A stretch of DNA of 54,691 nt. Source: Candidatus Bathyarchaeota archaeon (GTDB lineage Archaea; Thermoproteota; Bathyarchaeia; Bathyarchaeales; Bathycorpusculaceae). Under the pieces are notes generated by a model. The model had not been told where the DNA came from. It did no database searches and worked only from the letters and a program-made list of their open reading frames with translations. The position numbers and the translations under genes were made by a program. Positions 34,401 to 41,980 of this stretch are shown in pieces (the stretch's first letter is position 1; each line of letters opens with the position of its first letter). The DNA is taken from positions 1-54,691 of the forward strand of contig JARYLR010000008.1 of the NCBI GenBank assembly GCA_029907545.1, in the 5' to 3' direction.

Positions 34401-35316
34401 ATTTCACTATGCTGGTGTCAGAGAACAGAACGTCACTCTTGGTTTGCCGCGGCTCATAGAGATAGTGGACGCTAGGAGAATTCCATCTACGCCAGTCATG
34501 GCTATCTATCTCACCGAAGAAAACAGAAAGAGCAAGGACGCGGCGGTGAAGGTTGCTCGCAACATCATCTTTACGGCGCTTGAAGACATTGCTGAAGCAG
34601 TCTATGAGGATCCGTTGCATGAGGAAATCGTTGTAGAGCTTAACAAGACGATGATGGAGGACAGGGCAGTGACGCTCGACGAGCTGAAGGAAAAGATAGA
34701 GCTTCCGGATGCAGCTGTGAAAGTGAAAACTAACAGTATTCACATAAAGCCCAAGAAAGCGGGCGCGATGAGAAAGTTTCTTGACAAGGTCTCGGCTTTT
34801 CCAATTCGCGGCGTACCCGGCATAAAGCGAGTTCTTGTTACAGAGGAGCAGGGTGAATGGGTTATCAGGACTGATGGTTCAAACCTGCCCAAGGTTTTAG
34901 AGGTGCAGGGTGTAGACCCAACGCGGACAACGACCAACAACGTTCACGAGATTGCGAAGACCCTCGGGATAGAGGCTGCGCGTAACGCGTTAACGCATGA
35001 AGCTAAAAGCGTGTTGGAGGAGCAGGGGCTGGATGTTGATATCCGCCATGTTATGCTTGTCGCGGACATGATGACATCCACAGGCGTTGTTCAGCAGATA
35101 GGTAGGCATGGCATAAGCGGTCAGAAGTCAAGCGTCTTAGCTCGGGCAGCCTTCGAAATCACGGTTCCCAACATCGTTGAAGCCGCCATAAAAGGCGAAA
35201 GCGATCCTCTTGATGGAGTAACCGAAAACGTAATAGTTGGGCAGTCCATACCAATTGGCACCGGACTTGTGGAGCTTTACATGTCTACGCCTGAAACACG
35301 AGGGAAGAAGGAATGA
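31495..35316 (+). CDS. rpoA: DNA-directed RNA polymerase subunit A (fused A'+A'')
   Basis: 1273 aa. Contains the A' part with clamp zinc sites (CKTCGN...CPGHFGH ~63-79; CRNCGR ~103; CPHC ~150), the active-site NADFDGDE (~459-466, three Mg-binding Asp), and an extra four-Cys insertion (CQGCVKCLEEGCPH ~574-587). It continues without a stop into A'' (~900 onward) with GEAVGIVAAQSIGEPGTQMT (~942) and the jaw region. In most archaea A' and A'' are separate genes; a fused form is known in Thaumarchaeota and relatives. ATGA overlap with the eL30 gene. Confidence 0.97.
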   Translation: MAAEEIIHKVVDGIHFGLFSPQDVRKLSVVEIQTPDTYDEDGAPITAGLMDGRLGTLEPRQRCKTCGNTAVRCPGHFGHIELAVPIIHIEFTKIIHDLLRTTCRNCGRVLLQDESIKRLRARIDKTRQLLGMVPDEIHKAVVQETKTKQCPHCGAVQYKIIFEKPTKFSEQIPESGAEPLTPSMIRERLERISDEDLEILGFNPKTARPEWMVLQALPVPPVYVRPSITLESGIRSEDDLTHKLVDIIRINQRLRENMDAGAPTLIIQDLSELLQYHVTTYFNNEASGIPPARHRSGRALKTLSQRLKGKEGRFRSNLSGKRVDFSARTVVSPDPNLDINEVGVPLEVAMRLSVPGKVTEWNIEEMRQLVANGPEKYPGALYIIRPDGKRIRLEFVIDRQKIAEAVEPGFVVERHLRNGDIAIFNRQPSLHRMSIMAHYVRVLPFKTFRLHLCVCPPYNADFDGDEMNLHVPQSEEARTEALLLMQVQDQILSPRFGGPIIGAIRDFITSAYLFTRKQSYLTQSEVYRLLLGAGYEGEIPPPKVLEPQPLWTGKQIFSLFLPKNMNYVLKASICQGCVKCLEEGCPHDAYVTVRNGELITGVIDRRSIGAEQSESLLHRIIKDYGAQAGRDFLNKVTRLLKLFISMRGFTYSYDELVLSPKAEERISKTMERIEKKIEELVESYRKGTLQRLPGQTLEDSFEIYVMNELAKARDESGKIADEDLTLENSGILMTRTGARGSSLNIGQISACVGQQSVRGKRIMRGYLGRALPHFRSGDQLPKARGFVYSSYQKGLDVIEFFFHAMGGREGLVDTAVRTQQSGYMQRRLINALEHLRLEYDATVRNSAEDIIQFQYGEDGVDPAKSDHGKAVNVSRLVDQLIVAKDKGRPASAEYIKEQLKKVEDQLTPILLNDLRQSLAKAKLTTTGVDKAIKLTLEHYKNALMEPGEAVGIVAAQSIGEPGTQMTLRTFHYAGVREQNVTLGLPRLIEIVDARRIPSTPVMAIYLTEENRKSKDAAVKVARNIIFTALEDIAEAVYEDPLHEEIVVELNKTMMEDRAVTLDELKEKIELPDAAVKVKTNSIHIKPKKAGAMRKFLDKVSAFPIRGVPGIKRVLVTEEQGEWVIRTDGSNLPKVLEVQGVDPTRTTTNNVHEIAKTLGIEAARNALTHEAKSVLEEQGLDVDIRHVMLVADMMTSTGVVQQIGRHGISGQKSSVLARAAFEITVPNIVEAAIKGESDPLDGVTENVIVGQSIPIGTGLVELYMSTPETRGKKE

Positions 35317-35657
35317 TAGATGTAAACAAGGGAATAGCTACAGCCGTCAAGACGGGAAAAGTTTCTTTCGGAGCCAACTCTGCTAGACAACATGCCCAAA
35401 CAGGAAAGACCAAACTGATCATCTTGGCATCAAACTGTCCTCCGAGCCTTCGCGAGGATATCGAGCATTGCTGCCGTCTCTCCAAGGTTCCGATGATAAT
35501 CTTCAAGGGTTCGTCGCTGGATCTGGCGGCTGTTTGTGGAAAACCCTTTGCGGTTTCAGCGTTAAGTATAAGAGAGGCTGGGGACTCTGAAATTCTCAAG
35601 CTAACGGAGCCGGAGGAACCTAAGGAAGCCGAGGAATCTGCTGGAGGAAACGAATGA
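35313..35657 (+). CDS. rpl30e: Ribosomal protein eL30
   Basis: 114 aa; the L7Ae/L30e fold with KLIILASNCPPSLREDIEHC and VPMIIFKGSSLDLAAVCGKP. Large-subunit ribosomal protein that in archaea commonly sits after the rpoA genes. It has an acidic C-terminal tail (~95-114, EPEEPKEAEES) longer than usual. Overlaps both neighbours by four bases (ATGA), so strongly coupled to rpoA and the NusA-like gene. Confidence 0.92.
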   Translation: MIDVNKGIATAVKTGKVSFGANSARQHAQTGKTKLIILASNCPPSLREDIEHCCRLSKVPMIIFKGSSLDLAAVCGKPFAVSALSIREAGDSEILKLTEPEEPKEAEESAGGNE

Positions 35658-36091
35658 CAAGCGGAATAAAGTTCACGGGCACCGAGATGCGGTACATTGC
35701 GTTGTTTGAAAGTATAACAAGCGCAACTGTCAAGGACTGCATAATCGACGAGGAGCAGGGCCGAGTTCTCTACGTTGTCAGCCCCGGTCACGTTGGTGTC
35801 GCTATTGGAAGAGGCGGAAGAAACATCCGCACGTTGGAGAGGATGACAGGGAAGAAGCAGGAAATTATCGAGTATTCTGATGATCCCGCACAGTTCATTC
35901 GAAACGCCTTGAAGCCTGCTGTGGTTAGAGAAGTGCGCATAAGTGAGAGGGCAGATGGGAAGTCTATAGCGGTTGTCACTGTAAACCCGCATGACAAAGG
36001 CGTGGCTATAGGCAAGAACGGTAGAAATGCTGAGCGTCTGCGTTTTCTGGCAAAGAGATATTTCCAGATAGAAAACGTTAGCATAACTTAG
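35654..36091 (+). CDS. nusA: NusA-like KH-domain transcription factor
   Basis: 145 aa with two KH domains; the GXXG loops are GRGGRN (~58) and GKNGRN (~117). Archaeal NusA lacks the N-terminal and S1 domains of bacterial NusA, so this length is normal. RNA-binding, thought to act in transcription elongation/termination. Follows the usual rpoA-rpl30e-nusA order. The next gene in other archaea would be rps12; it is not here. Confidence 0.93.
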   Translation: MTSGIKFTGTEMRYIALFESITSATVKDCIIDEEQGRVLYVVSPGHVGVAIGRGGRNIRTLERMTGKKQEIIEYSDDPAQFIRNALKPAVVREVRISERADGKSIAVVTVNPHDKGVAIGKNGRNAERLRFLAKRYFQIENVSIT

Positions 36092-36109
36092 ACTGGCGGA
36101 TGACTGAAC

Positions 36110-36289
36110 TTGAAAAAGCTTGTGGCCTGTGTCTTGCATCTGCTGCTTTTCTTGTTTGCATCGATAGCAAAAGTTAAAGCAGCGGACAATTCGGCTGTTG
36201 ACCAGTTTCTAGGCAGCCCGCTGCTGATTCTTGCCGCGATACTAGTGATTGATGCCGTTGCCTTCCTTTATCACAAAATCCGTAAATAG
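36110..36289 (+). CDS. 59-aa membrane protein after nusA
   Basis: Hand translation from TTG 36110: MKKLVACVLHLLLFLFASIA... (signal or first helix ~4-20) and a second helix (PLLILAAILVIDAVAFLY ~38-56) ending HKIRK. GGATGA lies ~8 bases before the start, and the gene begins 19 bases after nusA. Not recognised. Takes the place where rps12 is usual. Confidence 0.45.
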   Translation: MKKLVACVLHLLLFLFASIAKVKAADNSAVDQFLGSPLLILAAILVIDAVAFLYHKIRK

Positions 36290-36328
36290 CGGCTTTGCGA
36301 GTTGTCTATGTTCGAGCTCGTCAGCATT

Positions 36329-36598
36329 TTATGATGTGTTTTCGCCGTTGTTTTCCAGAGGAATCTCGAGCTTTCTGTAATACCATACGCTCACTACTAT
36401 GCCAAGCAGGCCGATGACTCCCACAAGGCTCCAGAAATACCACTTGTTGCCTGCGTCTCCGTAGAAGTTTATGATCATAAAATGTTGTCCCACGGCAAGC
36501 AGCAAAGTTATTATGACAAGCACAATCCCCAAATAGACGCCGATCATGCTTCTTTCCATGATTCTTGTTTGCTGATCCTTTTCTTTCTGGGATTGCAT
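36329..36598 (-). CDS. Two-TM membrane protein at the end of the SMC-like operon
   Basis: 89 aa: a polar start (MQSQKEKDQQTRIMERSM), helix 1 ~18-40 (IGVYLGIVLVIITLLLAVG), helix 2 ~55-75 (FWSLVGVIGLLGIVVSVWYY), and an acidic tail. Not recognised. 33 bases after the 36632 gene on the same strand, so probably the last gene of that operon; it could link the SMC-like complex to the membrane, but nothing proves it. Confidence 0.5.
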   Translation of the reverse strand: MQSQKEKDQQTRIMERSMIGVYLGIVLVIITLLLAVGQHFMIINFYGDAGNKWYFWSLVGVIGLLGIVVSVWYYRKLEIPLENNGENTS

Positions 36599-36631
36599 TG
36601 TCTTTTCCTCCTATTTGCAGCCAGACTAAGG

Positions 36632-37186
36632 TTACTTATGCAGTATGGCGTTGATAAGTGCTTTTTCGTCTACTTCTGCTCGTGTTCTCCAATCCAGATA
36701 CAGCTGCCCCCCATCATCTTGAGTCAAATACCCATACCTGATATATCGGTCAATGTTAAAACCAACTTTCCATCCTGGGAGTTTGTTGCGGAGGAGTTCT
36801 TCAATCTCTTTGCGTGGTGCCTTGCCCTTGTTTGAGATTATGTGTGCAATCGTTATGGCAAGCCCTGCTATGTCGTCTATCCGCCATCCGATCATTTTGG
36901 TCTCCTTTGGTGTCAGCTCCCCTCTAAGCGTTATCAGGAATCTTGCTCTGTCCAGCTGTTCAAGCGACGGCTTCTCTACAGGTTTTTCATCTTCAAAAAC
37001 AGTCTTAACCTGTAAGTCGAATGTTTTTAGCGAGTCGTCAAGAATTTTCAAAACCTTCGGGTAGTCTGAGCCTAAAGCCTTGCGTAGCTCCCATCCTTTG
37101 ACGCCTGGCTTCTTGTGTCTCTTGAAAAAGAGCATATGTGTGGCTCTTTTGATCTTGCTTGCGTAGGCGGCTTTTCTTTTACTCAC
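36632..37186 (-). CDS. Small helical/winged-helix partner of the SMC-like ATPase, 184 aa
   Basis: Start chosen at GTG 37186, which overlaps the upstream TGA (GTGA) and has AGGGGAG 5 bases before it; a GTG at 37207 would overlap more. Basic N-terminus (SKRKAAYASKIKRATHMLFF) and two possible winged-helix segments: ~20-55 (GVKGWELRKALGSDYPKVLK) and ~115-165 (KAPRKEIEELLRNKLPGWKV ... YIRYGYLTQDDGG). I do not recognise the family. Position and size fit a KITE/MAGE-type (Nse3- or ScpB-like) subunit; that is inference from context. Confidence 0.55.
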   Translation of the reverse strand: MSKRKAAYASKIKRATHMLFFKRHKKPGVKGWELRKALGSDYPKVLKILDDSLKTFDLQVKTVFEDEKPVEKPSLEQLDRARFLITLRGELTPKETKMIGWRIDDIAGLAITIAHIISNKGKAPRKEIEELLRNKLPGWKVGFNIDRYIRYGYLTQDDGGQLYLDWRTRAEVDEKALINAILHK

Positions 37187-38010
37187 TTGATCTCCCCTCT
37201 TTTCCACTTTGTCCAGTCTTCGATTGTGATGGCAATCGGGATGGAGATCAACTGTTTCTTGCTTGTTTTTGTTTGGGGTTCTCCGTTGGGTTTGATGAAT
37301 GTTTCTTCTTCCAGCGGGTAGATCTCAAGCGTTGCGTATCCGTAGGTGACTAGAAAGCTTGCCATGAACGCTCTGTTCACTGTTTCCTCATAGGTTTCGG
37401 CGCCAATAAAGTCCCAATACCTAATTTTCCCATCTGAACCGTCTTTTTCGGTTTTTGCCTGAAGTTCGCGCCAGAAGCCCTCTAGCTCCTCGGAGAAAGC
37501 TTGTTCACGCAGAATCCTCTGTTCAACAAGCTCTTCCCTTGTGACAAGCCCAATCTCTGCCTCTGCAGGGACAGTTTCCTTCCACCTTTCGCTTAAAGGC
37601 AGCAGGTCTCGCCAGTATCTCATGGCTTCAGCGATGCTGTGAAGCGAGATCTGTTCAAGCTCAACTGTCGGGTGCCACACTTGGAGAAAGATTCTCGCTA
37701 GATCAACTCTGTCCAGCTTGGCGATTTTTTCGCTTAGCAGAAACGGATCCGTATACAACGAGGTTGACCGATGTTTCACCCAGTCTCCTTGGAGCTTCAC
37801 TACTGAAGCTAGATGATGTATCGTTTCCGCATCTAAGCATAGGTCTTCTGGGATTTCCCAGTCGGGAAGGAACTGCTTCGCTGTAGCAATGTTTTCGCCG
37901 ATGTCTATTAGGAACGGGTCGAGAGAGCGTTCCTCTACTGATTTGCATGCTTCGATTATTTGTTGAAGTTTTTCTCTGCCAATTATTCTCCGCGTCTTTT
38001 TGGACTGCAT
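37183..38010 (-). CDS. Possible kleisin-like partner of the SMC-like ATPase, 275 aa
   Basis: The ATG shares its A with the stop of the ATPase gene (TAATG), and its own stop overlaps the next start. Mostly helical; the N-terminal ~30 residues (RRIIGREKLQQIIEACKSVE) could contact an SMC neck. A charged middle (~165-195, LVTREELVEQRILREQAFSE) and a C-terminal compact region (~205-275, IPIAITIEDWTKWKR) follow. Kleisins bridge SMC heads and have helical N- and winged C-termini; the order ATPase, then this gene, then a small winged-helix gene mimics smc-scpA-scpB and Smc5/6-Nse operons. No sequence match to a kleisin can be claimed. Confidence 0.5.
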   Translation of the reverse strand: MQSKKTRRIIGREKLQQIIEACKSVEERSLDPFLIDIGENIATAKQFLPDWEIPEDLCLDAETIHHLASVVKLQGDWVKHRSTSLYTDPFLLSEKIAKLDRVDLARIFLQVWHPTVELEQISLHSIAEAMRYWRDLLPLSERWKETVPAEAEIGLVTREELVEQRILREQAFSEELEGFWRELQAKTEKDGSDGKIRYWDFIGAETYEETVNRAFMASFLVTYGYATLEIYPLEEETFIKPNGEPQTKTSKKQLISIPIAITIEDWTKWKRGEIK

Positions 38011-39938
38011 TAGACAACCTCCCTGATCACTGATTTTCCGTCAATGTTCTGCACTGTGATTATGTTTACATCTTCTTTCGCGAAGGTTATTTGGCTCGGC
38101 GTGATCACCATGTACTGTGTGTTCCCATCCTTTACGGTTGTGATCAGCATTTTCGCAATTATCTCTCGGTTTTTGGGATCCATGTGTATGTCGTATTCAT
38201 CAACCGCTCTAAAAGGTGAACGAACATGCTGTTGGAGGGCAAGGAGAAAGCTCATGGTTGCTGTTGTTCTTTCTCCGCCGCTTTGGGTATATGCGTCAAG
38301 TGGAACAGGCTTTCCGCCTTTGAAGCCGACAAGTATTTCCAGTCCGGCGGCTTCTATGTCGTGCTCGTTGGCAAGCTTAACTTCTCCAAGTGCTTGTGTC
38401 TGTGTCAGAATGTTTTGGTATGCCAAGTTAACCCGTGTTAAGAGGTTTAGGATGACTTCGCGCCACGCCTGCATCCTAACTTTCACCTCTTCTAAGGCTT
38501 TTTCGCGGTTTTCTGCTACTAGCTGTGCTTTTTCTTTCAGTTCCAGATACAGTTTGGAGTAGGATTCGTACATGCGTTCTATGTCTTCTGAAACATCTGC
38601 AAGCGCTGCAAGGTGTCCTTCCGTGGTTCTGATTTCGTCAAAGATCTCCTCTATGCTTTTCATCACTGCTATTCTAAGCCCGCTTTTTTCAGCTTTGCCT
38701 ACAGCCTCCTCTAGCCGTGTCTTAGCAGTTTTCAGCTCTTTTTCCAAGCTTTCGATGTCAGCTAGAGCGTTTTCTCTGCGGTACTGAAGGAGAGCCAGTT
38801 TAATGCGGTTTTCAAGAAGCTTGGTACTGACTTTTTCGCCTGCTTCTTCCAGAATCTTGGTTCTCTCTTGGTTTCCATTGATTTCTGGGCTTATTTTAGA
38901 AAGTTGCTGGCTAGACTCGTTTATAAGTTGTTTCAAGTTATCGCTTTTTAAGAGCTTGAATCGTGTCTGCGGTGTGCCTTTTTGGATTTCAAGCTCTATC
39001 AGGTTTGTCTCTTCCAGCAGCTGCTTGTAAATGGGGATGGTTGATTCGTTGCGGGTTTTTTCGCGTTCGAGGTCTAGGCGCTGGTTGAAAAGTGTTTTTA
39101 GTTCTTGTCTGATTTTTTCAAGCTCGTTCTGGTGGAGTTGCAGGTGGCTTTCTGCGCTAGCTTTTTCTTCCTCAATTTTGCCTAGAAGGTCCTTTTCGGT
39201 TTTCATGCGGCTTTCGATGTCTTTTAGTACGTTTTCTCTTTTCGCGACTTCCGCCCATGCAAGCTCTCTTTCGAGGAACCTGATTTTTGTCTGGAGCTGC
39301 TTCTTTTCCTGATACCTGTCGTACTGTTCTCTCCAGTAGTTAAGTGTCTGCTCAGCGGATTCAAGAAGCTTCCCGATGGAGTCTTCTTGGCTTAGTATGC
39401 GCGTCAACTTCTTTTGAGCTTGGATGACGTTTTCGCGGTAAGGTTCAAGCCCAACCGCCGCTTCTACGATACGAAGCCTTTCCTGCACCGAGAGCACGGT
39501 AAACTGTTCCACCATGTTCTGGTGCATGATGATAAGTATGTTATTAGGATCCACGCCCAATCTGCCTAGCAGCCGATCCACGTCAGCCTTGGTCACTGCT
39601 CTGTTTTCCAGCTCGAACCAGTACTGTCCATCTCTGCGCAAAACACGGGTCAAGAAAAGCTGATCTTTATTGTACTTCTGGACTGGCCGGTTTTTTCCTT
39701 TCTTTGAGTTGTCCAGACTGAGTGTAACTCGGGCTTGATCCTTGCCCCATCGGATGAGGTCGCTTAGTTTCTTTGAGCGCTCCGTGTAGGATTGTCCGAG
39801 GGCTACAGATATGGCTAGGAGAAGTGAGGATTTTCCTGAGCCGTTGGGTCCGCAGATGACGTTTACGCCGGGTTTGAAGGGTACCCTAGCATACTCGTAG
39901 CTCATGAAGTTTTCTAGGATGACTTCCTGTATTAGCAT
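38010..39938 (-). CDS. Smc5-like SMC-family ATPase with short coiled-coil arms
   Basis: 642 aa. Walker A is GPNGSGKSS (30-38); signature SGGER (553-557); Walker B FRAVDEYD (576-583) followed by MDPKNR. The string 'QSGGER...PFRxVDE...MDPxNR' is the form typical of eukaryotic Smc5 rather than of Smc, MukB or Rad50. Coiled coil spans roughly 165-500. There is no CxxC zinc hook and no recognisable SMC hinge, and the arm is far shorter than in Smc5 (~1000+ aa). Probably a DNA-bridging or loop-forming ATPase in chromosome maintenance or repair. First gene of a minus-strand operon with two partner genes. Related archaeal Smc5/6-like proteins are known; the partners are not well described. Confidence 0.8.
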   Translation of the reverse strand: MLIQEVILENFMSYEYARVPFKPGVNVICGPNGSGKSSLLLAISVALGQSYTERSKKLSDLIRWGKDQARVTLSLDNSKKGKNRPVQKYNKDQLFLTRVLRRDGQYWFELENRAVTKADVDRLLGRLGVDPNNILIIMHQNMVEQFTVLSVQERLRIVEAAVGLEPYRENVIQAQKKLTRILSQEDSIGKLLESAEQTLNYWREQYDRYQEKKQLQTKIRFLERELAWAEVAKRENVLKDIESRMKTEKDLLGKIEEEKASAESHLQLHQNELEKIRQELKTLFNQRLDLEREKTRNESTIPIYKQLLEETNLIELEIQKGTPQTRFKLLKSDNLKQLINESSQQLSKISPEINGNQERTKILEEAGEKVSTKLLENRIKLALLQYRRENALADIESLEKELKTAKTRLEEAVGKAEKSGLRIAVMKSIEEIFDEIRTTEGHLAALADVSEDIERMYESYSKLYLELKEKAQLVAENREKALEEVKVRMQAWREVILNLLTRVNLAYQNILTQTQALGEVKLANEHDIEAAGLEILVGFKGGKPVPLDAYTQSGGERTTATMSFLLALQQHVRSPFRAVDEYDIHMDPKNREIIAKMLITTVKDGNTQYMVITPSQITFAKEDVNIITVQNIDGKSVIREVV

Positions 39939-40057
39939 GGGGCGTTTTTCCTTTTGCGGGTAGCTATATGAGGTTTAGGTCTCTTATTAAAGCACTTAGG
40001 CAAAGTTCATGTCTATGAAATGATGGGGTTTTAGAGGGATTTAAGGAGAGTGGTTAC

Positions 40058-40147
40058 ATGAAAACTTCAAAAACCATGTTTGGTGAGGCTATGGCGCTTA
40101 TGGGCAGGCTTAGTTATAAGGTTGCTTATGCTTTCATGGGTCTATAG
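40058..40147 (+). CDS. Possible 29-aa peptide
   Basis: ATG AAA ACT TCA ... TAG gives MKTSKTMFGEAMALMGRLSY..., with GGAGAG 9 bases upstream. Only the RBS supports it. It may be a leader peptide or nothing. Followed by two hairpins. Confidence 0.25.
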   Translation: MKTSKTMFGEAMALMGRLSYKVAYAFMGL

Positions 40148-40160
40148 AAGCATGTGTACA

Positions 40161-40210
40161 GCTGCTTCGTTGCAGCGCTGCTATGCTTTGGGCAAAGCTT
40201 TAGTTCTTTA
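40161..40210 (+). terminator. Two adjacent hairpins and a T-rich tail
   Basis: GCTGC-TTCGTT-GCAGC (40161-40176) and GCTTTG-GG-CAAAGC (40185-40198) are followed by TTTAGTTCTTTAG. Could be a terminator of the small transcript upstream or a small RNA element. The rest of 39939-40242 is otherwise unremarkable. Confidence 0.35.
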
Positions 40211-40242
40211 GTGATGCAATAGGTTTCTCGAGGTTCGTATGG

Positions 40243-40935
40243 ATGGTTGTCGCTGGCAAGGTTTTCAAGCTTTCTGAGCCGATGGACTTAGCTGAGCTGG
40301 GAACTAGGCTTGAAGGCTACCATGTTGAGGAAGAACATGAGGAAGGCGACTACAAATTCACGCTGGTAACGGAGATTGCAGGTCTGCTTGTTAAGGCGAA
40401 CATGGTTCGCGGGATCTATTCGCATGATTTTGTGTTGCAAGTGTTTCACAGGGGCAAGGTTGTGCCGCAGCCGAGGACGGTTGAGGCTCTGTTTAGCTTT
40501 TCAGAATACGAGAAAAACGTGTATCTCACGGTTGTAGAAAAGAAGCGGACAGCCAACTACGTTGCGAACAAGCTTAGCGAGATACTGTTCGAAAAGGCTG
40601 GCAGCATAGTAGAAGCCAGAATCAGCCCTGAAACTCTCAGAGAATTTCACATGCGCAACCCTGAAGAAACGAAGATCACTTTCTTTGACAATGTTGATAT
40701 TCCGAACGTGAACAAGCTTTCGCTCTATGGTCCGGACTTGGTGAGCACGAGCTTGTTTGAGGATTATGGAAAGCACGGCGACCTCTGGTATGTGGTTGCG
40801 CGCAGCAAAGAATTCGGGTACGTGGTAGGCGTGACAAGAGACGCGTCGGTGACGGTTTTCAACTTGCCGGAGACTGAGAAAGAGAAGTATCTGGAATACG
40901 TGACTAAGCAGATATATGCATTGGCGTCTTCATGA
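40243..40935 (+). CDS. Hypothetical soluble protein, 230 aa
   Basis: Not recognised. Two similar-sized alpha/beta halves: ~1-115 (beta-rich, ending in EKNVYLTVVEKKRTANYVAN) and ~120-230 (SPETLREFHMRNPEETKITF ... EYVTKQIYAL). The second half contains a strand-rich stretch (DLWYVVARSKEFGYVVGVTR). No signal peptide, no metal motif. Single gene with a weak RBS (GAGGTTCGT), divergent from the SMC-like operon, so possibly co-regulated with it. It may be a conserved archaeal protein of unknown role. Confidence 0.6.
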   Translation: MVVAGKVFKLSEPMDLAELGTRLEGYHVEEEHEEGDYKFTLVTEIAGLLVKANMVRGIYSHDFVLQVFHRGKVVPQPRTVEALFSFSEYEKNVYLTVVEKKRTANYVANKLSEILFEKAGSIVEARISPETLREFHMRNPEETKITFFDNVDIPNVNKLSLYGPDLVSTSLFEDYGKHGDLWYVVARSKEFGYVVGVTRDASVTVFNLPETEKEKYLEYVTKQIYALASS

Positions 40936-41010
40936 TTTCCTCGGCGTTTCACATTGATTTTTTCTAATAAAAGTGGGACTTGAAAAAAGGAGAAGGGGAG
41001 AGTAAGATGC

Positions 41011-41235
41011 CTATCTAGCCGTGTCGAGGCGGTTGCGTTGAATCGCCAAAGCGTGAGCTCTTTCCATGTTGATCTGCTGGGTTAGGAAGACATGGTTCTC
41101 TTCCTCTAGCCCGTATTCTCTGGATGCTGCAAGGCGGCTGGCGAATCCGCCTAGTGATTTTCTAATGTTTTCGGTTGCGCTGATTTTTTCTTTGTTGCAT
41201 ATTCCTTGTGGGGTTTTTATTTTTTGTTTGAACAT
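41011..41235 (-). CDS. Small charged protein, 74 aa
   Basis: ATG 41235 with a perfect GGAGG 10 bases upstream, which is the main evidence. Sequence: MFKQKIKTPQGICNKEKISA ... followed by helical ERAHALAIQRNRLDTAR. No family recognised; could be nucleic-acid binding. Divergent from the ArsR-type gene at 41371, so the two may share control. Confidence 0.5.
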   Translation of the reverse strand: MFKQKIKTPQGICNKEKISATENIRKSLGGFASRLAASREYGLEEENHVFLTQQINMERAHALAIQRNRLDTAR

Positions 41236-41326
41236 TTCATTTTAACCTCCGTTTTCTTATTCAAATCTCTGTTTTAATATTATAAAGCTTGCTGCTTATA
41301 AAGTTTATGTTTTACTAAGCAAAACA

Positions 41327-41357
41327 CTTTTATACCAAGTTAACCATGTATTTGGTT
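41327..41357 (+). promoter_or_regulatory. Promoter and dyad of the ArsR-type regulator
   Basis: TATA-like CTTTTATACC at 41327-41336 and a dyad AACCA-TGTATT-TGGTT at 41342-41357 near the expected start of transcription, ~14 bases before ATG 41371. Position suggests autoregulation. Confidence 0.45.
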
Positions 41358-41370
41358 AGGTAAACAGACT

Positions 41371-41970
41371 ATGAAGTATTCAAAAACGATAACAGATCCT
41401 GCAGCATTCCAACTACTGTCAGACGAAACCAGACGCAAGATCATATTCCTCCTCAGAGTCAAAGAGATGACCGTCAGCCAACTCGCCGAAGAACTCGGAC
41501 TAACACCCCAAGCAGTTTACCACCACATCAAGAAGTTACAAAAAGGAGACATGGTGGAAGTCACCCGCGAAGAACGCATCGGGCATCTCCTTGAAAGCTA
41601 CTACAAAGCAACCGCAGAAGTCTTCTCTTTCAGCGTCGGCAAAGAACACATAAAAACCCCAAAAGACCGAAAAATCATAGTCGAACAAGAAACCAACGCC
41701 TTAAACGCTCTCAAGAGGCTGGGCTTCAAAATCAGTTTCACAGAAGCTGACGTGTCAAAATTCGTTGACCTTATCAGCGAGCTAAACGAGTGCTGCGAGT
41801 CAGAAGAATACGAGGAAAAACTTTCAAAAATGGACGACTTAGATGTTTTCACAAAGCTGAGAGTTAAGGAGTACGCTGAAATTCTTTCGATCAGCGATGA
41901 AGAATATGCGAAACTGGAAAAGAAGAAGAGGGAAATCCGCGAACTGCTGAACTCACTTGTCCGGAAATAG
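41371..41970 (+). CDS. ArsR-type winged-helix transcriptional regulator
   Basis: 199 aa. N-terminal winged helix ~10-85: FQLLSDETRRKIIFLLRVKE, recognition helix TPQAVYHHIKKLQKGDMVEV, and a wing (EERIGHLLESYYKAT). Residues 100-199 are a helical, highly charged domain (coiled-coil-like ERLxKLEKKKREIRELLNSL) that probably dimerises or senses a ligand. No Cys pair, so not a classic metal sensor. A dyad before its start fits self-repression. Convergent with the membrane protein at 41981. Confidence 0.85.
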   Translation: MKYSKTITDPAAFQLLSDETRRKIIFLLRVKEMTVSQLAEELGLTPQAVYHHIKKLQKGDMVEVTREERIGHLLESYYKATAEVFSFSVGKEHIKTPKDRKIIVEQETNALNALKRLGFKISFTEADVSKFVDLISELNECCESEEYEEKLSKMDDLDVFTKLRVKEYAEILSISDEEYAKLEKKKREIRELLNSLVRK

Positions 41971-41980
41971 CGGCATCAAA

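Noticed and set aside
35285-36139. 284-aa minus-strand ORF
   Set aside because: Antisense to the eL30 and NusA-like genes, which are clear matches in tightly coupled frames.
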